A stretch of 64,000 nucleotides of DNA, taken from NCBI RefSeq assembly GCF_030272615.1, contig NC_081406.1:473554900-473618899 (forward strand), given 5' to 3'. Below, in pieces: positions 46,416 through 57,970 of the stretch (its first letter is position 1; every line of letters begins with the position of its first letter). The notes beneath the pieces are model-generated. The model worked only from the letters and a program-made list of their open reading frames with translations, searched no databases and was not told the origin of the DNA. The DNA is from Cryptomeria japonica. Taxonomy: Eukaryota > Streptophyta > Pinopsida > Cupressales > Cupressaceae. The translations under genes and the position numbers were made by a program.

Positions 46416-47331
46416 TCATCTATCTTCCTTCACATCTCTTGCAGCTGAAGTGCTCAATTCACTAGCCACCCTAAGTCGGCGAGAAACTCCCCCTCTTCCG
46501 GCGTGTGAATCTCCTTTCCTTCTTTCTGTATCCTTGCCCACTGGCCCTCGTGAAATTGGTTTTTCCAACTCACCATCGCTTCCACCCACCACATCACACC
46601 CTGCATATTTTTTTGCCATTTCTATAGATAATTTCCTCGCTATCGACCTCCTATGCCTTAATTCCTTCACCACACTCTCCCCACCCTCCTGTTGAATCTT
46701 ATCTTCAATGTCCATAATCTGGACAAATATTAACAACCCTTCCCATCCTCACTTTGCATCATCCTTGAAGCGAGCTCTAGCTTCTTCATGACGGCAAAGA
46801 AATTTGATACACGAATCTCTCACCCTCAACTCCTCATTCTCCTCTGGGATACCTTCAACAAGATTAAAACCTCATCCTGGGACCACCCACTCGAGCAGGG
46901 ACTCCAAATTTAATAGATACTCTCTTGGAACAATTCTCTACAAGACTTTCCTCACCTCTTCATAGGTGTATCCCAACTCCAAGCCCCACGCCATGAGGAG
47001 CGAGTAGATGTCTTCTCTGCACCTATAACGGTGGTTGATAACACCCACCTCTTCTCCCAAAACCAGCTGAATTGCCTTCAAGAGTAGAGGGCCTTTTTCC
47101 AAGAACATTTTCTCGAGCTTCTTGGGAGGGACGGGTCCTCAAAAATCCGGCATAAGCTTGGAGGATTCCAGAGTGAAATTCACTTCCATTTCTGAGCTCA
47201 TTGAGGATTGCAGAAAATTTCAATGAAACCTGATTAAAATTTGGTTTCACCAACTTACCAACTCTATTCATTAAATGTGTGGGCATTACGAAATCGGTAT
47301 TCAATGCATAACACTCCACCATCACCATCAT
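46416..47331 (-). pseudogene. ORF3 module of element B (unknown function)
   Basis: It starts at ATG 47331 (MMVMVECYALNTDFVMPTHL), 143 nt after the RNase H stop. After a frame change near 47110 it reads LLLKAIQLVLGEEVGVINHR and DIYSLLMAWGLELGYTYEEV, then LLNLESLLEW, GFNLVEGIPEENEELRVRD, RHEEARARFKDDAK and LLIFVQIMDIEDKIQQEGGE. The last 106 codons (46736-46416) are open and end in a basic, Ser/Arg-rich tail. It shares order and key residues with A and with LINE C ORF3. Function is unknown; the C-terminal tail is longer than in A. Confidence 0.6.
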
Positions 47332-47473
47332 TTCAGAGTATGTTGCAATAAATGCTCATTAACTCAACCTTACGCAAGAAAAAAAGTCGGCTTTCTGACA
47401 GGAAATTTGAATTGTTTGTCGTACCAACTTGGCAAGTGATCTTGACTCCATTTAACAGTTTTTTTTTGCTATC

Positions 47474-47926
47474 TCACCACATCACCTCCCCTAGCGCGAT
47501 TTCACATGCATCGTTCGACAACCCATCCGCAATAGCATTTCCATCTCTTTTCACATGCGAGATGCAATAATTTTTGAAAGATTTCAGTTTTTCACTTATA
47601 TTATTTACATATTTATTCAATTTCCAGCACGGTGTGTGGCCTTTAATCAGAGCCTGGACTACAATTTGGGAATCACCTTCCAAGTGTAACTTCATCACCT
47701 TCATATTTGTTGCTAATTCAACTGCTAGTAAGGCCGCCTGAGCTTCTGCCTCATTCTTAGTGCCATCTCGAAGCCTTCTTGCACCCATACATAAGCTCTT
47801 CCCTTCATCATCACAGGCCACACATCTCGCGCTTGAAATCCCTAGATTGCCTTTTGATGCCCCATCAAAATTTATTTTCACCCACTCCTTCTCTGGTTTT
47901 GACCATTTCACCGTCTCCCCATCCAA
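47474..47926 (-). CDS. RNase H domain of element B (intact catalytic set)
   Basis: An uninterrupted 150-codon frame. WVKINFDGASKGNLGISSAR has the first Asp, KNEAEAQAALLAVELATNMK the Glu, MKLHLEGDSQIVVQALIKGH the second Asp and HVKRDGNAIADGLSN the last Asp, so all four acidic positions are present. It is an RVT_3-type RNase H as found at the C-terminus of plant LINE ORF2, but here it is not preceded by RT. It has an ATG near its start (MDGETVKWSKPE) about 15 codons inside the element. If expressed, it would degrade RNA in RNA:DNA hybrids. Confidence 0.8.
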   Translation of the reverse strand: MDGETVKWSKPEKEWVKINFDGASKGNLGISSARCVACDDEGKSLCMGARRLRDGTKNEAEAQAALLAVELATNMKVMKLHLEGDSQIVVQALIKGHTPCWKLNKYVNNISEKLKSFKNYCISHVKRDGNAIADGLSNDACEIALGEVMW

Positions 47927-47984
47927 AGGGTCATTTAAAGGATTAACCCTAGGGAACCCACGAATGGGTCATGGGATATTATTT

Positions 47985-48540
47985 ATTAAATGATTTATAA
48001 ATTTTTAATTATTATTTATTATTTATTTAAAGAATGTTTTACTATTGTGCATGTGATATTTTTAATGTGGACTTATTTTGTAATGGAAATTATATTTTAT
48101 TTTGTTATTGGTGGAAATAATTGTTCTTTCTTGGTGGAACTAATTATTATTTCTTGGGGGAACTAATTGTTCTTTCTTTGTGGGAATAGTTCTATTTTTG
48201 GATAATTTTATTCAATTTAAATTAAGTATTTTATAGTGGGAATTATTTATTATTTATGATTTGTTATTTTATTATTTTATTATTTTGTTTTTTATTCGAG
48301 TTGGAGTTAACCATTAACACTATTTTTGGTGGATTATTATATTGAAATTTTTAATTTAATTATTTTTGGGAAATTAATTATTTATTCTTTGCTTGTTTGC
48401 CAAGTATTTTTAAAGGATTTTAATTGGTGATTTAATATTTGATTATTGTTGTTAAAAGTTTTTATGGGGGTTTTTATTTGGAAATTAATTTAAAATTATT
48501 TATTAAATGTTATTTTTATGATTTTTGAATTAGGGTTGTT
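47985..48540 (+). other. AT-rich LTR-like remnant
   Basis: T/A-rich, with the word ttggtggaactaattatt repeated in variants around 48110-48190. It continues the sequence that hosts element B. No gene. Confidence 0.55.
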
Positions 48541-49942
48541 AGCATCCCCTCCATTTTAAAACTTAAAATCCCCGCTTTCATTTTATTAGCAGTCTTCTTT
48601 ATCGGTTATGCCTTTATTGGTAAAATCTTAAAATTCCTTGAGTTCTAATCTGACCTGATGTCACGATTCCAAAGGAGCAACCGTTATCTATCGGGTGATC
48701 AGACATTAACAGAAAATATGCACTACTCAAAATGTTTGATCCTTCCTGATGATCGATACTCTCTTAGAGGTTGATGTCGGGGTATTAAAGACTTCAAAAA
48801 AAAATTGAATGCTCCATCAACTCCCAGGTCAATCGGTAGTCATACATTACACAACTCCCAAGGAACGAATCAAATGAAGATTTGCAAGTACCCTCTTTAA
48901 TGGTTGATTAAACGGCTAAAGGCACGTAAAGGCTATGGCATGAGTCATAGCATGTGACATTGTCACCTTTTTAGATGAAATTTATTGCACCGCCCTTTGA
49001 GCTGACCGAAGTAACGCACACTATCATTGATGATGAATTTCCTTTGTCGGAATGGTTTTGCCTTGTGATAACTAGTTGTCGGTTGTTGATCTTGACCTAA
49101 ATTGGCCATATAGCAAACAAGGGAATATTATCCAAGGGTTGTATGCCCTTACATGGAAACAATAGACTAATTTTGCAGAATATAGAAAGATAATCTCCTT
49201 ATTAGGTAAAATTACAGAACAAGCCAAAAATCACGAACAATGGTTGCAAGAAGAAATAATTGTGACAAGAAACCCTAGTAATTAGCTTTTCAGACAACAT
49301 GGAAGATGATGCTCAAAGGGAAAGCTCCAGTGATACAACATGATGTCGAGTCTACGCAAGAGGACATCCTCTTCAATTTGACCGATTTTGCTCAATAACG
49401 CATACAGAATGAAGAGGAATTTGCGACGGTTCTCTGGGTGTTGGTTGAAGAAGAGACAAAGGCAAATATGATTGAAAATCAAATTGCGGGCAGGAATCGA
49501 GTACCTGGTGAAGAAGTAGAAAAATAGGATTATTTGTGGAATGGGTTTAGTATTTAAAATGTTTTTGATGAGTCTTTCTTTGCTTAGGGTAATTTTTGAA
49601 ACAGTCTTTTTCAAGACCGTTACCTTCCCAAAAACCGTTACTTTGAAACTACAATAAAAAGGGGTTTTTAGATCATAGTAAGGAAGGGAGAAAAGGGGGG
49701 AAGGATTTTATCTTTTGATAGAATAGATTGTTGTACAGAGAGATGAGACTATGAACTCATGTCCTGACAATGAAGAAATAAAGATGATATTTTAAAATCT
49801 TTGAATTTTTTTTATTGTTTTCTTTAAATTGCAATGAATTGTGTTTCTTTGTAGTTACTTTTCGATGTTACTCTGCTATAATAAATTGTATATGTATTTA
49901 ATTCTGGAGCTTTGAATTTAGATTAAAACATCTTTTGAAAAG
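48541..49942 (+). other. Uncharacterised segment with coding-like remnants and a TATA-like site
   Basis: Around 49120-49270 the plus strand reads a broken protein-like sequence (NFAEYRKIISLLGKITEQAK, NHEQWLQEEIIV), and at 49310-49530 another (KGKAPVIQHDVESTQEDILF, EEFATVLWVLVEEETKANMI), with stops and a frame change. I recognise no family. Near 49650 lies ctacaataaaaagg (TATA-like), preceded by two accgttac words (49617, 49634). It may be the 3' end and promoter region of a decayed retroelement. Confidence in any function is low. Confidence 0.3.
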
Positions 49943-52900
49943 TGTAATGCCCACCAAAATACCCTAGAGAAATGAACCAAAATCTACTAACAAATAGAGA
50001 TAATTTTTTTCTTAAAACAACCATTACTCTATGTTATCATCAACATACATCAATTCTACAATAACTATTTGCAAATTCACATAAACCTCATGAACATAAC
50101 CATGAATCTACATTACGCAAGCGAAATTAAAACATTTAGAACATCAACTTATCTCTTATTATACTCTTGCAACATAACCATTTCCTAGGGTATCTTAACG
50201 TCACTACTTGACATCATCTTAACATAATACTTATCCATCTAGAATAACTTATTCTACTATCCGACTAGCCATTTACTTTCTATGCAACTAGAAAAATAAT
50301 AATACATATGCATAATTTATTCACATAGAATTCTCTATCAAAACATCTTAGATCCATTTATCCATTTCATCTTATTAATACCTATCTACTCATTAAGATT
50401 CAAGACAACTATTCTGTCCTTTCTATCATTCATTCCATAGGTTAACAATGCACAATTTCATTTCATCAATACAAATGCAATATAAATACATATAGGCTAT
50501 CTCACTTCTCTTCCACATAAAATTCATAACTTTTATTACATAAATCAATACCAATACATTAAGGAATAATCAAGGAACTTTTCCTTAATCTCTACATCAA
50601 GTCCTATTATAATTTCATTTACAAATACATAAGATACTTAATACAAAGATACATAATCTCTTTTACATATACAAATAATTATGATACAATGTCTTCTTTT
50701 CCATGTACATAGAAATCATCTCTGGAGAATAATCCCATAAAGAATCCAAGAATTTGATCCATGCACGCTAGCATCCAAAAGAAGAGGAATATCCCAATGG
50801 AAGAAGGCATCAAACCACCTAACCATGTGGACCAAATAGGAACCACCCCCAATGCTAAGAGATGACATAGGGTTCCAACTCACACTCAGGACTTAAGCTG
50901 ACATCTAACAACCAAAGGATACAACATGACTTCACAAGACTCTAACAAGAGAATACAACATCAAAATGCATCACATGGTTGAATCAAAGTAAACAAACTC
51001 CAGAGGCAAAATCAACAATAATGAAATATAGATAATGGACACATGTGGTGGGGTATAGTGTCATCTAATGATTTCCTCATGTGAAATTCACCTCAATCTT
51101 GGAGCCAATCAAGAGAATGATACACCACTTCAGCGGTCTTCCCAATACAAGATCCCAAAACCACCTCCTTGGGCATCATTGGGGCACAAGATCATAATCC
51201 TTGATTTAATTATCTTGATTAAGTGAATTCCTAATTACCCAAACCAACTAATCTATTATTATTAATGTTATCACTTGCAATTACAAATAGAAAACTCTCC
51301 ATGTGCTTCCAACCAATCTAGACCCTAAACAAGCAGTCTATTGCTCACAACCTTGGTCCTACACATGAAAGAACCCACTCCCCTAACCATGGACCATAGA
51401 CATTTTGAAAACATCATGAAGGCCCACAAAATATATAGAAACAATCACATGATAATGAGAACAAACTGAACATAATGAAGCACATATGACCACACACATG
51501 GAAAGAGCCTTCACCAAATCAATGCAAATGAAGAGCCAAGCATAAATATAATCCAAGGATTAACCCAAACCCATGTCAAATCCTCTATAGTGATGCAAAA
51601 CACATCTCACTGGAGCAATAAAATAACTCTCAACAACAAGACATACATCCTTTTGTCGGAGCCATGCAATACATATGAAACACCTCAATGGTAGGGTACA
51701 ATCCTACACACCATAGTACAAATAATCATAGATAAAATTAAAATTAAATAATAAACAACTTTAAGAAGCTCAAAAAAATCATACTTAGCCTTTGGAAGGA
51801 CCCCAAAATCAGCCTACAAAAACCCAGATGACGAAAACCTCATAAATTGCAAATTACTAAGATTGGTGCATACAAAACCTGAACTGGCACATATGACACT
51901 CAAATTGGCACATATGATCATTATTTTGACGCATGTGAAACAACAAGCAAAAATGACTTAAAATAGAGACACAACTTGACAAAAATGCCCAGTTTGGATC
52001 CCAGGCTCACAAATAGGCTAAGAATCAATCCCAGAATGAACAGGAAGGTAGAAATAATGCATACACAACATTATAATCCATAAACATAGCCTCCTATGAG
52101 ATCTGCACAAATTTATATGATCCATCATGCGCACAGATTGCACAGAAAAGTGCCTAACTATCACAATCTCACAAGGAGACATAAAATAGATGGAAAGATG
52201 AAACAAAAGGGATAACTAACACAAAACAAAGACTCTCCAAGCCTCTCATGTGTATTAAAACCATTCCAAGTAAAAATATTCTGAAAATAACATTCACAAG
52301 TGATCAAAGTTAACCCCCGACAACACCCAAAATCTTAAATACAAAGAAACTCACCCTTAGAATTCCTTAGAAGCAAACAATCATTAAGATATCTGAAAAT
52401 ACACTCCAAAACACTGAGAATGCAAGAAAATGCCAAAGTCAACACAAAAAAAAAAGAAAGGGAAAAAACTCAAGTAAATCATTCTCGACAACACCATTCC
52501 AAAATTTCCAGATTATCAACTCAAAAAAAGATCCCCTTCCCAATTTTCCTTTCAGAATTGAAACAGATTTTACAACCAAATAGAAATTCTCAAATCAATC
52601 TTTCAACATACACCATTGAAGACAATCTTTTCAAAAGTAATATTGTAGAGAATGAAGATCCAAGAACTCCAACTTGGAAATGCAATCCAAACAATGAAGA
52701 TCTGATGAAGAGAAATCCCAAGCATCAATCCAAGCAAGCAAGCTTCAATCCAATCTCCAACGCAATCCCAAATCAATTCGCAATTCAACTTCGATTTTTG
52801 GAATCATTAACCCGACAACAATCATAGAGAGCCAAATAAATAGAAAAATTATTTAAAACTATGGCCAAACATTGGCCAATCAAAATATTCCCAAAAACAA

Positions 52901-53100
52901 TATAACCTACCTACCCAAACTATATCTTATATTCTATTTCCCAATGCAATCTTACCCAATAGTAATAAAGGGTAGATAACTATAATATTAAATCTATTTA
53001 CTCATGTAACGAAGGGGATATAAATTAAATATTATAATTATCAAACAATAACCAAGCCCAATAAATATAATTAAAAAGAAAGAAAGATACTATATAATTA
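49943..53100 (+). repeat. LTR-like AT-rich sequence starting TGTAATGCCC
   Basis: It starts TGTAATGCCCACCAAAATACCC, the same opening as the reversed end of the solo LTR at 21675, in plus orientation. It runs about 3.1 kb without a gene until LINE D. The words ggcacatatga and similar repeat at 51888-51940. No primer site or LTR end is visible before the LINE, so the right border is uncertain. Weak frames such as 52420-52827 have no family signature. Confidence 0.4.
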
Positions 53101-53120
53101 TATATTGCATTTGAGCGAAA

Positions 53121-55304
53121 ATGCAAACAACAGATGTATATGCGAAAAGCAGATTCATTTCTGCAAAACCCATGAAACACCCTCGAAAGCAGGGGAGGAA
53201 AAATGGTGATTGGCAAAGTGGAATAAATTTATATAAGGTCCATAAAAATGTTATGGGCACCTCAAATAGATTTTCAGTTTTGAATGCCTCTCAATCATGT
53301 GCTATAGGAGCAAATTTGATTAATTTATAGCTTAATGATATATGCAAAAGGGTAGTTGGGGTTCCAAGGGGTCCCCCATCCAGCTAGAGGAATACAGGTG
53401 AATTGGCATCTTCCTCAATTATGATAGCTAATCCAGTTTGGAGAAGGACACAACAGAACCCTAGGGCACCATTAAAGAGACAGGAAAATTCTTTAACACA
53501 TAAGAGAAAGGAATTTCTTACCATCCCGAAGGCTTCTTAGGAAAATTGTTACCCTAATAAAGGCAGTGTTACATATTTACCATACATCCGTGTGGAGAAA
53601 TTCTCTCGAGCCCAAAACGATGTTGCATCAGGTGTAAACAGAATAAAATTAGGGTTAAGAAAACCTGCCACAATCAGCTCAAAGTCAGTGGTCCAAACTT
53701 AGTGCAATGAAGGAAATAACCCTAAACAAATATTAAATAACACTCAGAAGTCGTCGTGCAATAGAGTGGATAACATAGTGATAATAAGAAACGAACATAC
53801 AAATGAATTGTGGGATTGCTACAATGAATACGGGCTCTTTGGCAAATGGTATGGATTTGGAGCGTTGACCTCTGATGTCCTCCATTGGTTGAGAACCGCC
53901 ACGAAAAACCAGATAAGTATTATTTGTTTGGAAGATGATTTTTTGTTTATTCAATGCAATTCATATGAACTTAAAAATCATTTACTTAGGAATAACCACA
54001 GATTCTTTAAAGGTTATTGTTTCAAATTTTTTAATTGGAAACCTAATTTCTCGCCCAAAGATTTTGAAAAATATAGGGTGCCTAAATGGGTTCGGCTCCC
54101 TAAAATGTCAGTAGAATTGATTCACGATCATACCCTTAAAAAATTAGGGGATTTTTTGGGAGGATTTGAGGGTATGGAGGAGAATTACAAGGTTTCCTCT
54201 GACATAAAAATATTAGCCAACGTTGAGATAAACAAACAGAAATTAGAACCCATCAAAATTATTACAAACCACTCGATATACCAGATCCAACCAGAGATCT
54301 TTACGGGTGATATCACAGCCAAGGAAGTTATCTTCCCTAAATAGAATATTGAGAGAAAAAGTATTAAGACAAAAAAATTTCTTGTAGCTGCTAAAGGTAT
54401 AAACATAAAATTTAACCCAAATGGAGGATTTGTGCTCCATAAACAAAACCCTAGGGCTAAGGAACCAGTAGACAATCAAAAAATGGTAGAATATGAAAAA
54501 GATAAAATGGAGATAGGAAACAGAGATAACATTTCTAAAGCAGGGGAACCAGTAGTTGAACAAAGAGGGAAAGATATAGAGAACATAGCTTGCTCTGAAC
54601 TAGAAGTAACTCCACCATCGATAAACAATGATTCAAGGGAACATAGCAAAGATAATGGAAAAGAAAATAGATCCCTGATGAGTGGAGAAAATGTTGATAA
54701 CCAGGAGGAAACAATAGAAGATAACGGAAATAAGGATGAAAACATTGAGGAATCAGAAAACTATCCCACACCATGCACAATAGAGAAGGCAAGATGCTCT
54801 AAAAAAAGAAAAAAGAACAAGAACAAAAAAGGGAAAAAAAATAAAAAAGGAAAAGGTAAAAAGAAAAATAAATCCAATAATAACAACAATGAAAAGGATA
54901 TAGAAAGGGAAGAAAGGATTGAAAGAGAAAAAAAAATCATCCTTGAGTATGTTGGAAATGAAGTTACAAATGACCTCATAGAGCTATTCATAAATGAAAT
55001 AGAAGATGGGGAAGAATTAGCATTACAAAAAGAATTGTTAGCCAGAAAATTATCCAAACTTAATGTAACCAAGGAAGAGTTGCAGGACCGTAAATATGAT
55101 GAAGTAATGGAAAAGATGGACAACCTCGGGATAGCTAAAACCATTGAAACCTGCTCACCCCCAGATTATGCTACTGAACTAAAAAAGAGAGGAAGAAAAT
55201 CAATTGCAAAATTACTAACCAAAGCAAGAAGTGTTGTTGGCCAAATTAAAATCACAAACCTTTTTGAGGTGGGGAAGGGGAAGGACCTTCCTAATGAGAT
55301 ATGA
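53121..55304 (+). pseudogene. ORF1 protein of LINE D (DUF4283-like, lysine-rich)
   Basis: One frame is kept for 728 codons from ATG 53121 to the TGA at 55302-55304, interrupted by about six single stops (for example 53328-53330 and 54342-54344) and no net frameshift. The DUF4283-like domain is at about 53800-54130 (ELWDCYNEYGLFGKWYGFGA, CFKFFNWKPNFSPKDFEKYR, VPKWVRLPKMSVEL). No CCHC knuckle is visible. It is replaced by a long acidic linker and a strongly basic block of Lys, Asn and Arg at about 54790-54930 (KKRKKNKNKKGKKNKKGKGK), followed by a helical C-terminus. The basic block could bind RNA or act as a nuclear/nucleolar signal. The stops make this copy inactive. Confidence 0.8.
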
Positions 55305-56040
55305 AACTCCTTACTTGGAATGTTAGGGGCTTGAATGCCCCTAACAAGCAACGTATCTTCAAATGTTGCATAGCTAAATTCAATTTAGAAATATTCTTAA
55401 TATAGGAAACAAAATTAAGTAACAATGAGATGACAAACTTCAACAAAAAATTAGGTATCAGCGAAATAGAAGGTCAAACTGCTTGCGGAGTCTCAGGTGG
55501 GTTGGCCATCATATGGGATCCTAGGCTAATATCCTTTAAGCTAATTAGCAAGAACCCAAACTCGATGTGTGGCTGGGCTATAAGCATTAAAAGCAACTTA
55601 AAATTTATTATAATAAATGTAAATGGACCTATCCAAACACAAGCAAAAAGACAAGTGTGGAATGAAATTGAGGACTTCCTATCAATTGACATGGATCAAA
55701 CATACATAATAGGTGGGGATTTCAATGCCATCTTAGACCCCAAGGAAAAATGGGGGGGGTAATAAAAAAATTTCCCAAACAATTCAAGATTTCAAAGAAT
55801 GGACACATAAGTGTAACTTGATGGAATTCAAGACAAAAAATGAAGCCTTTACTTGGAATAATAGAAGACAAGGATTGTGCAACATAGCAAAAAAACTGGA
55901 CAGATTCTTCCTAAGTGGAAATCTCACACAGTCTTATGAATCCTCAGTTCTCTCGTTCTCAGGATCGGACCATTTCCCAGTCCAATTGACCATAATAGAG
56001 GAACTAAAGCCAACCAAAACCCCTTTTCGCTTTGAAATAA
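55301..56040 (+). pseudogene. ORF2 endonuclease domain, LINE D
   Basis: It starts at the ATG of the ATGA overlap: MKLLTWNVRGLNAPNKQR, then a stop replacing the residue before ETKLS (about 55407), CGVSGGLAIIWDP, IIGGDFNAILDPKEKWGG, FTWNNRRQG, LDRFFLSGN and SDHFPVQ (about 55966). These are EEP endonuclease motifs. A frame shift occurs at the run of eight G (55752-55759), consistent with a one-base insertion by slippage. Confidence 0.85.
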
Positions 56041-57970
56041 TGTGGCTAAGGGATGAAAACTTAATACAACTAATAGAAAAATGGTGGAAAGAAACAAAAT
56101 TTATAGGCTCCAAAACTTTCAAAGTAGTTACCAAATTAAAAAAGATAAAGCAGCAATTAACAATATGGAACAAAATGCACTTTGGAAACATCTTCACAAA
56201 AAAAAAGGAAATTGAGATAGAAATGGGAAAAACTAATGAAGAGGTAATTAAGCATGGGATGGATAACACGCTTTACCTAAAGGAAAAGACCAACTTGGCC
56301 CAATACGAGGAAATCCTAGCAAGAGAAGAAATATTTTGGAAACAAAAATCTAGGGAATACTGGTTGGAAGCTGGGGACAGAAATACAAGATTCTTCCACA
56401 ACAGCACAAAACAACGGAGAGCTATAAATAGGATCAATAGAATAAAATTAAATTCAGGAGACTTCAGTGAGGACCCTGATAGTATAGCAAAGGAAGCAGT
56501 ATGGTATTTTGAAAATATCCTCAATAACAAAGAGGGATCTAGGTGAACAAAAGAGAGTGAATTCTTAAAATGCATTCCCAAGTTAATCTCTAAGGAACAT
56601 AACCTGATGCTTAATAAAAAACTATCTAGGGAAGAAGTAGAAACAACTTTATTCCAAATGGGACCGGATAAGGCTCCTGGCCCTGATGGATTCCCAGCAC
56701 ACTTTTTTCAAAAATGCTGGAACTTCATGGGGGAAGAAATTACAGAAGCACTGGAAGGGATGAGAAATTCAGGAAAGATTCTAAGAGAACTAAATAACAC
56801 ATTCATAGCTTTGATTCCAAAAAAGGAAATAGTGGACTGTTTTGAGGATTTCTGACCAATAGCATTATGCAATACCCTTTATAAATTACTCACAAAAACA
56901 ATTGCAAATAGACTTTACAAACTCCTCCCCATAATCATTAGTGAGGAACAGACTAGCTTTGTGCCAAGTAGATCTATTTATGATGGCATAATCATTGCTC
57001 AAGAAGCAATCCACTCAGTACAAAATAATAAGGAACCGAGTATGATGATAAAATTAGATATTAAAAAGGCATATGACAAAGTAGATTGGCACTTTCTATG
57101 TAAATTTCTTGGATCATTTGGGTTCAATAAGGATTGGATCAATCTGATATATGAATGCATAGCAACACCTAGAGTATAAATCTTAGTCAATGGGGCCTCA
57201 GAAGGATTCTTTGAAATTTCAAGAGGACTCAGACAAGGGGACCCCCTTTCCCCCTTTCTTTTTATCATCATGGTAGAATCATTGGGAAGGATGATTAATA
57301 AGGTAAGAGAAACACAACAGTTGAAGGGTATAAAAATTACATCAAACATGGAACCAATAACCCATCAACAATTTGTTGATGATACCATGATGTTTGGACA
57401 GAGCAAATAGAAGCAAAAACACTTAAAAAAATCTTAAACAACTACACTATGATTTCTGGATAGGAAATCAACAATTCGAAATCCAACATTATCTTTTTCA
57501 ACACAGATAAAGAACTCCAAATGAAAATCATACACATTCTTAAATACAATATAGGGGAATTACCATGTAAATACCTAGGACTTCCCCTAGACAAAGGGAA
57601 TAGATCATCCAAATTATGGGATCAGGTGGTCTCCAAAATTACAAACAGGATCTCCTCATGGAAAGGGAAATGGTTATCCTCGGCTAGAAAGGCCACCATG
57701 ATTAAGTCGGTTCTCTCAGCGATGCCAATATACCAACTTTTATGCATGGATTTGTCCTCAACCAAAAGAAAGGAAATTACAAAACATATCAGGACATTCT
57801 TCTAGCAAGGTTATGAAGACAAATTCAGACTCCCATTGGTAGCCTGGGAAAAGATATGCCTGCCTAAAGACCTTGGGGGTTTAGGTATCAAAGATCTAAA
57901 AGTTCAAAGCAGGGCTCTTGGAGCAAAACTAATATGGAGAATGTATAATAACCCAAACCTCAAATGGGCA
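56041..57970 (+). pseudogene. ORF2 reverse transcriptase, LINE D
   Basis: Blocks in order: WLEAGDRNTRFFHNSTKQRR, MGPDKAPGPDGFPAHFFQKC, LNNTFIALIPKKEIVDCFED, FVPSRSIYDGI, IKLDIKKAYDKVDWHF, GLRQGDPLSPFLF (about 57224-57263) and the catalytic QFVDDTMMFG (about 57370). FVDD rather than FADD is shared with LINE C. Stops occur at 56856 and about 57180, and near 57410 the frame returns to that of the ORF2 start. YLGLPLDKGNRSSKLWDQVV lies in the thumb region. Confidence 0.88.

Larger units (their letters stand above)
46063..47970 (-). mobile_element. LINE-derived element B (RNase H + ORF3)
   Basis: A perfect 14-bp target duplication, atgggatattattt, lies at 46049-46062 and 47971-47984. On the minus strand: a 5' end near 47970, RNase H, ORF3, a 3' UTR and an A-rich tail (T-rich 46063-46074). 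Length is 1908 bp. There is no endonuclease or RT, so it depends on a LINE in trans or is a truncated LINE. The 5' end aligns with that of element A within about 2 nt. Confidence 0.85.

Noticed and set aside
47352-47570. Plus-strand frame opposite elements A/B
   Set aside because: Opposite strand of the RNase H and ORF3 coding region; no independent signature.
49600-49700. Endogenous pararetrovirus promoter
   Set aside because: The TATA-like box and small frames alone are not evidence; no RT, movement-protein or coat motifs of that family are readable nearby.
52420-52827. 135-codon frame in the LTR-like region
   Set aside because: Asn/Gln/Lys-rich composition from A-rich DNA, no motif, inside a probable LTR.
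54476-55144. Minus-strand Ser/Phe/Leu-rich frames opposite LINE D ORF1
   Set aside because: Shadows of the Lys/Glu-rich ORF1 on the other strand.
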